Notes under the pieces: generated by a model | The model's database searches: none | Told to the model about the DNA's origin: nothing | What the model saw: only the letters and a program-made list of their open reading frames with translations | Shown here: positions 41,321 through 48,665 of the stretch, piece after piece | How positions within the stretch are numbered: the first letter of the stretch is position 1 | Layout of the letters: the number at the start of each line of letters is the position of its first letter | Assembly (NCBI RefSeq): GCF_025311495.1 | Contig: NZ_CP104398.1 | Location: 1,488,001 to 1,552,000 of the forward strand | Direction of reading: 5' to 3' | Length of the DNA stretch: 64,000 nucleotides | DNA from: Limosilactobacillus oris | GTDB taxonomy: Bacteria > Bacillota > Bacilli > Lactobacillales > Lactobacillaceae | Position numbers and translations under genes: made by a program

Positions 41321-42829
41321 ATGGATGTGGCATTAGAAAATGTTCAGGTGAAAAACATGCTGAACAAGGCTGAGGAGAAATTTATAAGTACGCTTAGTCG
41401 TCAGGAACAAAAGCAAATTGGTCAATTTACTACACCGCAAAATATTGCAAATTATATGTCTGATAGACTATTGGAAAATAATTTTTGCCAAAAACATTCA
41501 ACTTTTAAAATATTAGATCCAGGTGCTGGTACGGGTGTGTTAGGAATATCACTTGTGCAGAAAATATTTTCGATAAATAGTAATGCAATTGTCCAAATTG
41601 TTTCTTATGAAAATGATAACAATGCTTTAAAAGTTTTAAGGCATAACTATAAATTAATATTTAAATGGGCTAAAAATAATAATTTAAAATTCACATATAC
41701 AATAAAACCACAAAATTATATTTTGGACGGATATAACTTATTTGATTATGGAATTAATAATCACGAAAATGAATATGATTTAATTATTTCAAACCCTCCA
41801 TATAAAAAACTAAGAAAGGATAGTGAAGAAGCTACGGCAATGCCTTTTATTGTACATGGAGCTCCTAATCTGTATGGGTTGTTTTGGGCAAAATCAATAA
41901 TTGAATTAAAGCCAAATTCAAATTCTATATTTATTATTCCCCGTTCATGGATGAGCGGTTCTTATTTTACTAAATTGCGTCAGTTTATTTTTTCTCAAGG
42001 AAATATAAGTGAAATACATTCTTTCGAGGCAAGAAAAAATAAATTCGGGAATGCAAAGGTTTTACAGGAATTGGTTATTGTTGTTTTTAAAAAAAGGTCA
42101 GCGATTAATCAGATTAGATACTTTACACATAATAGTGTTTCTTTGCTTGACAAGACAAACTATATAATGGCTGATAAAGCCAATGTAGTTGTTGGAAAAG
42201 AGCAAAGAATATACTTAGTTAATAGTAAAAAGGATATTGAAACTTTAAAATGGGCTAATAGATTTTCAAGTACGGTTGAAAAGTCTGGTTTAAAAATGAA
42301 GACTGGATTAACAGTATGTTTCCGTAATAAAAGTTTATTAGAGGATGAAGGTTCAAGTGAAAATGTACCTATTATTTTTAGTGATAATATCAGTAAGCAT
42401 TCTGTTCATCTTAATAGAAAAAAAGACCAATTTTTAAAAAAGAAACGTAACGGATTACTCCAAAACAATCAAGATTATATCTTTGTAAAACGGTTCTCCT
42501 CAAAAGAAGAAAAGCGAAGAATTCAAACCGCATACTATAATTCTTCAAGATTTAGCAAATATGATCAAATCAGTACTGATAATAAATTAAATTTTGTTAT
42601 TGCAGAAAATGATAACCTTTTAAAAGGAGCATACTTATTTCTATCATCAACTAAATTTGATGAATACTATCGTCTTTTAGGAAGCAATACTCAGGTAAAT
42701 TCTACTGAGATAAATACGATGAAATGTCCAAGTAAACAACAGCTTATTGAACTAGGACAAGAGTACGATGCTCAACACCTAGAGAGTATGGAACAGAATA
42801 TGATAGATAAATTAATTTCTAATATATAA
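41321..42829 (+). CDS. Adenine-N6 DNA methyltransferase, PstI/BsuBI type
   Basis: 502 residues, the size of M.PstI/M.BsuBI. SAM-binding motif I is DPGAGTGVLG (about residue 67), and motif IV is SNPPYKK (about residue 156), the NPPY signature of N6-adenine methylases; a GQFTTPQNIANYMSDRL start is common in Eco57I/PstI-type enzymes. Protects the cognate endonuclease site, probably CTGCAG. The endonuclease gene starts 20 bp downstream. Confidence 0.88.
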   Translation: MDVALENVQVKNMLNKAEEKFISTLSRQEQKQIGQFTTPQNIANYMSDRLLENNFCQKHSTFKILDPGAGTGVLGISLVQKIFSINSNAIVQIVSYENDNNALKVLRHNYKLIFKWAKNNNLKFTYTIKPQNYILDGYNLFDYGINNHENEYDLIISNPPYKKLRKDSEEATAMPFIVHGAPNLYGLFWAKSIIELKPNSNSIFIIPRSWMSGSYFTKLRQFIFSQGNISEIHSFEARKNKFGNAKVLQELVIVVFKKRSAINQIRYFTHNSVSLLDKTNYIMADKANVVVGKEQRIYLVNSKKDIETLKWANRFSSTVEKSGLKMKTGLTVCFRNKSLLEDEGSSENVPIIFSDNISKHSVHLNRKKDQFLKKKRNGLLQNNQDYIFVKRFSSKEEKRRIQTAYYNSSRFSKYDQISTDNKLNFVIAENDNLLKGAYLFLSSTKFDEYYRLLGSNTQVNSTEINTMKCPSKQQLIELGQEYDAQHLESMEQNMIDKLISNI

Positions 42830-42851
42830 GTTTAAAAGCGGAGGTTCTATG

Positions 42852-43784
42852 ATGAGTAATAATAAACTAGACGATGTATGTGAAATATTAAAAGATGTTG
42901 AATTTAGTAATGACATAAACACTAACAATATGGCAGTGAGATTTATTGTTGCCGCAACTAGAATTACTAATGAAATGGAATGGGAAAATGCTACTAATGA
43001 TGGAATAAGTATGCATGAGTCTCGTCTATTCTTAAATAGTAACTATGATACTAACTTAAAAGAGAATACACGAGAATCATTAAGAAAAAATGGAGCAAAG
43101 AAATTAGAAACGGTGGGCCTTGCTAGAAACAATGAGTCTGAGGGGATAGCAACTAATTCTAGTAAATTTAAATGGTATTTGAATGATGATTTTTTTGATC
43201 TTGTTAAAAGCTATGGTACAAGTAGCTATGAAAAGCTATTACAAAAATTTCTACCCAATAGGGAATCAAGAATCCAGCTATTAAGGTCAACAAGAGAAAA
43301 AACTATGATCCCTATTAAGTACCAAGGTCATAATTTTAAATTAACTCCGGGTGCTCATAATATTCTCCATAAAGAAGTTATTGAAAAGTTTGCACCTAAA
43401 TTTGCGGGCGGTTCTGAATTGCTTTATGTGGGGGATACTGCAAATAAAAGCTTGATTTTTGAGAAAAGTAAATTGCGGCAATTGGGATTTCCAATTACAA
43501 TGCATAAAATTATTCCAGATATTATTTTATATAATGAGAAGAAACGATGGTTGTTTTTGGTTGAAGCAGTATCAAGTACTGGACCAATGTCGATAGATCG
43601 TGTTACTCAGATAAAGAATAATTATAAAGGTAATGCAGGGTTAATCTTTGTTACGGCGTTCCAAAATTGGAGTGTCTACAAAAAGTTTGTTAGCAAGATT
43701 GCGTGGGAAACAGAAATATGGATAGCAGATTTTCCAGATCATATGATTCATATGAATGGTGATAGATTTATGGGGCCACGATAA
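42852..43784 (+). CDS. Type II restriction endonuclease, PstI/BsuBI family
   Basis: 310 residues. The C-terminal PDIILYNEKKRWLFLVEAVSS is the PD-(D/E)xK catalytic core of the BsuBI/PstI family, followed by GPMSIDRVTQIK and GLIFVTAFQNW. Order methylase then endonuclease and sizes match the PstI/BsuBI systems, which cut CTGCAG; the site is inferred from the family. Two adjacent ATGs (42,849 and 42,852) follow GCGGAGGTTCT; the second is chosen arbitrarily. Last gene before the right att site. Confidence 0.87.
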   Translation: MSNNKLDDVCEILKDVEFSNDINTNNMAVRFIVAATRITNEMEWENATNDGISMHESRLFLNSNYDTNLKENTRESLRKNGAKKLETVGLARNNESEGIATNSSKFKWYLNDDFFDLVKSYGTSSYEKLLQKFLPNRESRIQLLRSTREKTMIPIKYQGHNFKLTPGAHNILHKEVIEKFAPKFAGGSELLYVGDTANKSLIFEKSKLRQLGFPITMHKIIPDIILYNEKKRWLFLVEAVSSTGPMSIDRVTQIKNNYKGNAGLIFVTAFQNWSVYKKFVSKIAWETEIWIADFPDHMIHMNGDRFMGPR

Positions 43785-43816
43785 TTTATTACACATATTT
43801 AAATGGTGTGAAGAGA

Positions 43817-43837
43817 ATGCACACAATATTGCACACG
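43817..43837. promoter_or_regulatory. Right-end TGCACAC boxes
   Basis: ATGCACACA (43,817-43,825) and TTGCACACG (43,829-43,837), direct copies of the boxes next to attL, 66-86 bp inside attR. Confidence 0.5.
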
Positions 43838-43902
43838 AACTGGTAAAAAAGCTAACTAGATAACTGATAAATAAGGGATGAACAAAGATAAACCTATAAG
43901 CT

Positions 43903-43913
43903 TCTAGTCAGCA
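43903..43913 (+). other. attR core
   Basis: TCTAGTCAGCA, identical to the 3' end of tRNA-Thr, with no tRNA body on its left side. The next 20 bp lead into a terminator. Confidence 0.7.
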
Positions 43914-43927
43914 CTAGATAGAATTCA

Positions 43928-43973
43928 AAAGCCCACAGAAAAAGCTGCAAAAGCTTAATCTGTGGGCTTTTTT
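43928..43973 (+). terminator. Intrinsic terminator, probably the displaced rRNA/tRNA-Thr operon terminator
   Basis: AAAAGCCCACAG pairs perfectly with CTGTGGGCTTTT, followed by more T. It begins 15 bp after the second tRNA-end copy and serves no neighbouring gene, as expected if the element separated it from the tRNA. Confidence 0.75.
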
Positions 43974-44089
43974 GTACACTTAAGAAGTAAAGTGAATGGT
44001 TCTGAAAGTAAGCAGTCGTTATTGATACGTATTGACAAAAAGGCGTCCAAGGCCGAATCTTTTTGATCTAGTCTTGGACGCCTTCTTGT

Positions 44090-45631
44090 TTATTCATGAC
44101 AATTTCTTTGTACTTGTTTTGCCCATGGCAAATAAGCCTCGAGGCCTTCGTCCTCGCGGTTTGGTAGGTGATCAAATAAGTATTTAAAATACTTATAGAT
44201 ATTCAAATGATTTAATTTTGCAGTGGCAGTTAAGCTGTAGTAAACTGCACTGGCTTGTGCACCATCAATACTTTTAGCGAATAAACTATTTTTACGAATC
44301 AGAGTTGATGGTCTGATTGTTTGTTCCACCGGATTATTGGTCAATGGAATTTGTCCATTTTCAAAGATTCGATATACTCGCTTTTTAAGTTTCAAGGCAT
44401 TATTAATGGCTGCTTTTAATTGACCCTGGGGAAAGTTAATTTCTTCCAGATAATCATACAGTTGGTCTACTAAAGGCTTAACCAACAACTTTCGTTGTTG
44501 AAGCTTTTCAATTTGATTATGATACTTTAACCGATTTTCGTAATAAAAAATCGGACGCATCAATTTTAGCACTTGATAAGCCTTGGAATGCTTCAACTGC
44601 TCCTTTTTCAGTAGCCGTGTTATTCGGTAAAACTCACGACGAATGTGAACCAGGCATGAACCAAACTTTGCCCTAGGATATAGTCGATTACTATAACCAC
44701 CATAGCCGTCGCACATAATAACTCCATTGTAATTGTGCCCCATAAGCTTACCGATTATTTTACCCGAACGAGTATTAAAATAATGAAACAACGCAATTTG
44801 ATGCTTACTAAACTCTTCGGTAGTTCTAGTTACCCAGAAGTAGCTGGTTTCATTACGCTCATCGATTACTTTAAACGGTGTTTCATCCATATGAATAACC
44901 GCCTCTTGCTTAGTTAGATTAAGTAGCCGTTGATATAGGGGCTCTAAATAAGTTTGACTTACTTTGATAATATTAGTTGCTAATTGGCGCCCTTTGACTG
45001 GCAAACCTAAGGCTTGCCAGAGCTTAATTTGGCGATGAAATGGTAACGCCAAGTTAAACTTATATTCCGCCACTTTCGCTAAAATTGAGCTGGAAAAATA
45101 ACTATGCGGTAAGAGACTCTGTGGCATCTTACTACTAACAATTTTATCGCCACCACGACGGTGGCACGTTTTACAGCGATAACTTTCCTGATAGTAGTTT
45201 ACACATAAAAGTTCTGCTGGCTTTAGTTTTGGTTCACGACTATACAGATGTTTTCCAATTAGTTTCATTTCTTGATGACAATCTGGACAAAGGTTACTTT
45301 CAAGGTGAATAACATGATTAATTTGAGGCAAATTATTCAAAAAAGTAGTCCGTTGACCACTTGCCTTGGGCTTGCGGTGACGCACTACTTTCCTTGGTAT
45401 TTGTTCAATCACTTCAGTGATTGATACATCGCTGTCTTGTAGCTGATTTAAGATTTGGTCATTAAAAAGTGATTGTTGGCCCTCAGCTACTTTATCAATA
45501 ACTTCAGTTTTTTTCCCAAACATTTGATTCTGTTGAAGCTTAATAATTGCCATTAATTGGGCAATTTTCTTATTTGCTTCTGCCAACTGTTCTTCTAACT
45601 GTTTAATTCTCTTCTCGGCTGAATCAGTCAT
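44090..45631 (-). CDS. tnpC: IS66 transposase (TnpC)
   Basis: 513 residues. N-terminal leucine-zipper-like region (KRIKQLEEQLAEANKKIAQL), a zinc-finger pair (CPDCHQEM, CKTCHRRGG) and the catalytic core with VIHMDETPF, MCDGYGGYSNRL and the NNPVEQTIRP C-terminal motif. ATG 45,631 after AGGAGGTGA. Complete. Confidence 0.95.
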   Translation of the reverse strand: MTDSAEKRIKQLEEQLAEANKKIAQLMAIIKLQQNQMFGKKTEVIDKVAEGQQSLFNDQILNQLQDSDVSITEVIEQIPRKVVRHRKPKASGQRTTFLNNLPQINHVIHLESNLCPDCHQEMKLIGKHLYSREPKLKPAELLCVNYYQESYRCKTCHRRGGDKIVSSKMPQSLLPHSYFSSSILAKVAEYKFNLALPFHRQIKLWQALGLPVKGRQLATNIIKVSQTYLEPLYQRLLNLTKQEAVIHMDETPFKVIDERNETSYFWVTRTTEEFSKHQIALFHYFNTRSGKIIGKLMGHNYNGVIMCDGYGGYSNRLYPRAKFGSCLVHIRREFYRITRLLKKEQLKHSKAYQVLKLMRPIFYYENRLKYHNQIEKLQQRKLLVKPLVDQLYDYLEEINFPQGQLKAAINNALKLKKRVYRIFENGQIPLTNNPVEQTIRPSTLIRKNSLFAKSIDGAQASAVYYSLTATAKLNHLNIYKYFKYLFDHLPNREDEGLEAYLPWAKQVQRNCHE

Positions 45632-45697
45632 CGTGCGTCACCTCCTTTGATGTCCTTGATATTATACCAAAGAACCATCATTTTAAAAAGGAGTGAT

Positions 45698-46054
45698 CTA
45701 ATAAAAACTACCGGGTTTGGCAGGCTTAATTTGCTTTACCGGAAGCGGATTAAGTCCTGCTAATAACCACTTAACTTGTCTGCTGGATAGTTGTTTTGCC
45801 TCCTGACTGTACCTGGGCCACTTAAGTCGGCCATTTTCAAAGCGTTTGTACAAAAGGATAAATCCTTCACCATCCCAAAATAATCCTTTGAACCGATCAT
45901 TTCTACTTCCACAGAAAAGAAATAAAGAATTATTGTATAGCTCAAGTCCATAGTTCTCAGCGATAACCATTGCTAAACCATCAATGCCTTTTCTTAAATC
46001 CGTTTTACCGCATACCAGATAGACATAATCCGGGACCGTCCAATCAATGAGCAT
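45698..46054 (-). CDS. tnpB: IS66 accessory protein (TnpB/Orf2)
   Basis: 118 residues with YLVCGKTDLRKGIDGLA and LFLFCGSRNDRFKGLFWDGEGF, the signatures of the IS66 Orf2 family. The start overlaps the end of the upstream gene, as usual in IS66. Essential for transposition, biochemical role unclear. Confidence 0.93.
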   Translation of the reverse strand: MLIDWTVPDYVYLVCGKTDLRKGIDGLAMVIAENYGLELYNNSLFLFCGSRNDRFKGLFWDGEGFILLYKRFENGRLKWPRYSQEAKQLSSRQVKWLLAGLNPLPVKQIKPAKPGSFY

Positions 46055-46232
46055 AACGAACAATCACCTTAGCTATTTCACTTACCAAATTAGGATTAGC
46101 TCCGCGGAAAGCAGTTAATCTTATATCATTAACTTCCATTTTTACTGCGGGCCGCGAGGCCATGCGTTTGCTTTTATTAAAGGTATCCTTACTTTTAAAA
46201 ACTGGGGTAATAATTTCAGATTTTTCTTCCAT
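46044..46232 (-). CDS. IS66 accessory protein (TnpA-like, short)
   Basis: 62 residues from ATG 46,232 after GGAGG. It begins MEEKSEIITPVFKSKDTF and ends in a helical segment (GANPNLVSEIAKVIVRYAH). Short form of the first IS66 gene; the same start motif MEEKH recurs twice in the miniature element at 57.9-58.3 kb. Confidence 0.8.
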   Translation of the reverse strand: MEEKSEIITPVFKSKDTFNKSKRMASRPAVKMEVNDIRLTAFRGANPNLVSEIAKVIVRYAH

Positions 46233-46347
46233 CAAAAATGCCTCCTACACTGGGATAGTCTCAGTATAGAAGGCACATTGAATAATTCATAGACGTGTTG
46301 TTATTGACTGCTTACTTCTGAAATGTTCTGAATTACTGTTTCAAACA

Positions 46348-46436
46348 CATAAATAAACACACAGAATTAAAAATTGTGTTCTGTGTGTTTGAGAGAAAAT
46401 ACAAGAGGTCATATAGGTTGATATATCAACGTTTTA
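46348..46436. repeat. Inverted repeat and 19-bp copy of left-end sequence
   Basis: AAACACACAGAA pairs with TTCTGTGTGTTT around 46,355-46,392. TTGATATATCAACGTTTTA at 46,418-46,436 is identical to 19,269-19,287, just inside attL of the tRNA-Thr element. This may mark the end of a second, related element. Confidence 0.6.
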
Positions 46437-46565
46437 ACGTGATATTTTTGTGTGTTTGGGCAGTGAATTTAGACCAATTTGAGAAATAAACAGTCTATTA
46501 CTAAAGAAAGGTATGACATGAATGAATTTAAGGTATTTTTGTACTGATAATTCAAAATAGGTGCA

Positions 46566-46600
46566 AAATAAAAAAACAGCGACGACCGAAGTCACCGCTG
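46566..46600 (-). terminator. Minus-strand terminator after the hydrophobic peptide gene
   Basis: On the minus strand CAGCGGTGAC-TTCG-GTCGTCGCTG is followed by TTTTTTTATTTT. It ends a leftward transcript carrying the small peptide gene. Confidence 0.7.
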
Positions 46601-46638
46601 AAATAGTTATTGATTACCATAATTAATTGGATTGAATG

Positions 46639-46770
46639 TTACTTCAAGAGCCAATTAAGAAGGTAGTTAACAACCTTTTTGATTGCAAACTTAAATTCTT
46701 TTTTCAAAGAACAGAAAGCTTGCTTAACGAGCCTATTTGGCACGATCAGGACTATAATGCACCAATGCAA
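46639..46770 (-). CDS. Small hydrophobic/cationic peptide, possible toxin
   Basis: 43 residues from TTG 46,770, preceded at 8 nt by AAAGGGAGG, a near-perfect ribosome site. The product starts MHWCIIVLIVPNRL, then an amphipathic Lys-rich helix (KKEFKFAIKKVVNYLLNWLLK at the end). Size, membrane-active look, own terminator and a divergent small RNA 60 bp away suggest a toxin-like or signalling peptide. Similar to nothing I can name; coding status is inferred. Confidence 0.45.
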   Translation of the reverse strand: MHWCIIVLIVPNRLVKQAFCSLKKEFKFAIKKVVNYLLNWLLK

Positions 46771-46831
46771 TTGGGACACCTCCCTTTTGCACTAACTTGT
46801 GAATTGGTTAGATTCAACAGTGTGCTTAAAT

Positions 46832-46860
46832 ATTGTATCATAAAAGAAACATGTTATAAT
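46832..46860. promoter_or_regulatory. Overlapping divergent promoters
   Basis: Plus strand: TTGTAT (46,833-46,838), 16 bp, TATAAT (46,855-46,860). Minus strand: TACAAT, complement of 46,832-46,837, would be the -10 box of the peptide transcript, so the -35 of one overlaps the -10 of the other. The minus -35 is weak. Confidence 0.5.
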
Positions 46861-46865
46861 GTACG

Positions 46866-46957
46866 TATCAGGATTATGATGCCGGTGTGCAAAATGGTTT
46901 CAGTTGGTTACTTAAACCGTACCGGTAGTTGGGGTGCCTAATAAGCGCCCTTTTTAT
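46866..46957 (+). ncRNA. Small RNA with intrinsic terminator
   Basis: Begins just after the TATAAT box and ends in GGGGTGC-CTAATAA-GCGCCCTTTTT (46,931-46,955). CCGGT/ACCGG and GGTTT/AAACC form an inner stem-loop. It could also encode a 21-residue peptide (MMPVCKMV...), but no good ribosome site is seen. Plausible regulator of the divergent peptide gene. Confidence 0.5.
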
Positions 46958-47058
46958 TTATGATATTGTTCTTAGATTGTTTATCCTATTCTAAATTATA
47001 GTAAGATATTTAGCTGTTAATAATAGTTGCTAAATTGGCACAATAAGGAGTCTTAATA

Positions 47059-47310
47059 ATGGTTATTAAGTCACCAACTAAAATTTTTAAATCAGGTAAT
47101 TCTGGTGCGGTACGAATTAGTAAGGATATTATGAATGCAGCAGGGCTAAAAGTGGATGACAAAATTAATGTGACTTTTGATTCCCATGATGGCAGTATTG
47201 TGATTAAGGCCGCTGATACCGATAATGAGGTTCATAATAATTTTTCTGAAATTTTAGATCGGAGTTTAAATGAAGATCAAGCAATATTAGACTTCCTCAA
47301 GAATAAGTGA
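47059..47310 (+). CDS. AbrB/MazE-type antitoxin
   Basis: 83 residues. KIFKSGNSGAVRISKDIMNAAGLKVDDKINV is the swapped-hairpin AbrB DNA-binding fold; the C-terminus (FSEILDRSLNEDQAILDFLKNK) is the toxin-binding tail type. The start of a Doc-like toxin follows at 2 bp but is broken, so this is an orphan antitoxin. AAGGAG precedes the ATG. Confidence 0.85.
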   Translation: MVIKSPTKIFKSGNSGAVRISKDIMNAAGLKVDDKINVTFDSHDGSIVIKAADTDNEVHNNFSEILDRSLNEDQAILDFLKNK

Positions 47311-47312
47311 AC

Positions 47313-47396
47313 ATGGAACGTTTAACTGAGGAAGTGTTAATTGAAATTAACCGATGAATCATTAGTCGTGCTGGTGAAAGGCAATCGGCGTATTGA
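47313..47396 (+). pseudogene. Remnant of a Doc/Fic-type toxin gene
   Basis: ATG 47,313 reads MERLTEEVLIEINR, then TGA, then IISRAGERQSAY and another TGA. This matches the N-terminus style of death-on-curing toxins, and it directly follows an AbrB-type antitoxin. The catalytic Fic motif is absent: the gene is a decayed stub. Confidence 0.6.
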
Positions 47397-47421
47397 ATGT
47401 TATCAGTATAGATATTGAGAG

Positions 47422-47460
47422 AAAAATAGGAGAGGCTGAAAAAGCCTTTTCTATTTTTTT
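47422..47460 (+). terminator. Terminator after the decayed toxin-antitoxin locus
   Basis: AAAAATAGGAGAGGCT pairs with AGCCTTTTCTATTTTTTT. Confidence 0.7.
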
Positions 47461-47589
47461 ATAACTCTTTCCTACCAAAATAGTAGTCGAAAGGTATCTT
47501 ATGGTTCTAATTAGGTACCAAACGCTATTTTATAGAGACTGTTTAGATATTTTGCTTACTTTTATTGAAAAGTAAGTGACTTGCTATCG

Positions 47590-48062
47590 TGGTCAATTCA
47601 AGATAGTGACTATTGTCCTACTTATCGTCATTTGATAAGTGGGGAATTTTTTGCTTCTGTTTGTTGCCACAAAAAGAAATGCTGAAATCCAAACGGAGCA
47701 GTCAGTTTGGTCACTGTTGTTACTTATAGTGAAGTTATAAGTAAATCGGCTGGGGAATCTCAAAAGGTGACCTTGAATGTTAATCTCAAGGTACTCACCG
47801 TTTTGAATGGAGCAGACGATACAACGACAGGGTGCAGGGAGAGCGTGCAGGCTCCCCGCCAAGCTATAAAATGTATGACAAACTTTTGTTATCATACGTT
47901 TTTAATTGCTTGCAAGTTAGGTACTGCTTAGTATATAATATAGTTGATAAATTGGTATAGACCAATTAATGCTAAGCAGGAACTAACCCGACGAATTTTG
48001 AAATTTAGTCAGCCGTTGTCGGTAGCAACCGAAGGCTGAAAATTTCTTTTGCCGGGACGGCA
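47590..48062 (+). other. Structured region before the mobilization genes, candidate oriT
   Basis: About 470 bp without a convincing gene but with several hairpins: ACTTATC/GATAAGT (47,618-47,640), ACTTATA/TATAAGT (47,722-47,742), AATTGGT/ACCAATT (about 47,953-47,970), CAGCC/GGCTG and TTTGCC/GGCAAA just before mobC. Position upstream of a relaxase operon makes an origin of transfer likely; the nick site is not identified. Confidence 0.45.
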
Positions 48063-48086
48063 AACATGAGGAGGGGTCATTGCACT

Positions 48087-48665
48087 ATGAAGCCGGTACG
48101 AGATAAATTAATTCAGAGCCGTTTAGATGAAGATGAACTGTCAGACTTTGATGAAGTGAAGAAGATGTTGGGTGAAGAAAACAATTCTAAAACAGTTCGC
48201 CGGATGATCAAGGATGAGATGATGCTAAAGAAAGCTAAGGAAGAATGGAAGAAAGGTAATACTGATATGGTGACAGAGCTGGTAACCAAACTATCTGATG
48301 AAGGTCGTTTACCGCTGGTTGAAGCACTAATGGGTATTACGGACACTAAAACATCATCTCAGTTGAGCATCTTACAAAGCCAGTTTAGTGATATTCAGTC
48401 GCAACTAGAAGCTATCATGATGTCGGTAACGCAAATGGGCAATAATCTTAACCAAATAGCTAAAGTAATGAATACAGCAGCTAAAGAAGACGAAGACCTA
48501 ACAGACACAGATCTTTGGAAATGGATTTCATCACGACTATTTGAAGATTCACGATATTTGTCAGTTCTCAAAAAGAAAATTGCTGATTTTAAGGTTGAAG
48601 TTGGATTAGAAAAAAGGGACGATGAAACGCATGTCTATCCTGCAGACACACAGTTGCCATTCTAG
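48087..48665 (+). CDS. MobC-like mobilization protein
   Basis: 192 residues. N-terminal helix-rich DNA-binding part (SRLDEDELSDFDEVKKMLGE) and a central coiled coil (SQLSILQSQFSDIQSQLEAI). ATG 48,087 follows GAGGAGGGG at 10 nt. It overlaps the relaxase gene by 44 bp; mobC-type proteins open oriT for the relaxase. Confidence 0.65.
   Translation: MKPVRDKLIQSRLDEDELSDFDEVKKMLGEENNSKTVRRMIKDEMMLKKAKEEWKKGNTDMVTELVTKLSDEGRLPLVEALMGITDTKTSSQLSILQSQFSDIQSQLEAIMMSVTQMGNNLNQIAKVMNTAAKEDEDLTDTDLWKWISSRLFEDSRYLSVLKKKIADFKVEVGLEKRDDETHVYPADTQLPF

Larger units (their letters stand above)
19229..43913 (+). mobile_element. Integrated mosaic element in tRNA-Thr (island carrying tet(W), replication, integrase and restriction-modification genes)
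   Basis: TCTAGTCAGCA, the last 11 nt of tRNA-Thr (19,229-19,239), recurs at 43,903-43,913. Just after the second copy lies a strong intrinsic terminator, as expected if the original rRNA operon ended there. Between the copies are a tyrosine integrase, an excisionase-like gene and a primase-helicase; TGCACACA boxes cluster inside both ends. The content is AT-rich and mosaic. It resembles a phage-satellite or IME-type integrative element; no phage structural or relaxase gene lies between the att copies. The boundaries are inferred. Confidence 0.75.
44008..46315 (-). mobile_element. Intact IS66-family insertion sequence
   Basis: Ends GTAAGCAGTC... at 44,008 and its inverted copy at 46,315, with an 8-bp direct duplication TTCTGAAA at 44,000-44,007 and 46,316-46,323, exactly the duplication size known for IS66. 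It carries the usual three genes on the minus strand. No damage is visible, so it is a recent insertion and probably active. Confidence 0.95.

Noticed and set aside
19239-43913. A complete prophage
   Set aside because: There is integrase, excisionase and primase-helicase, but no terminase, portal, capsid, tail or lysis gene between the att copies.
46636-46941. A 101-codon plus-strand protein gene
   Set aside because: No ribosome site, and it runs through a promoter, a ribosome site and an opposite-strand peptide frame; coding features favour the minus strand there.
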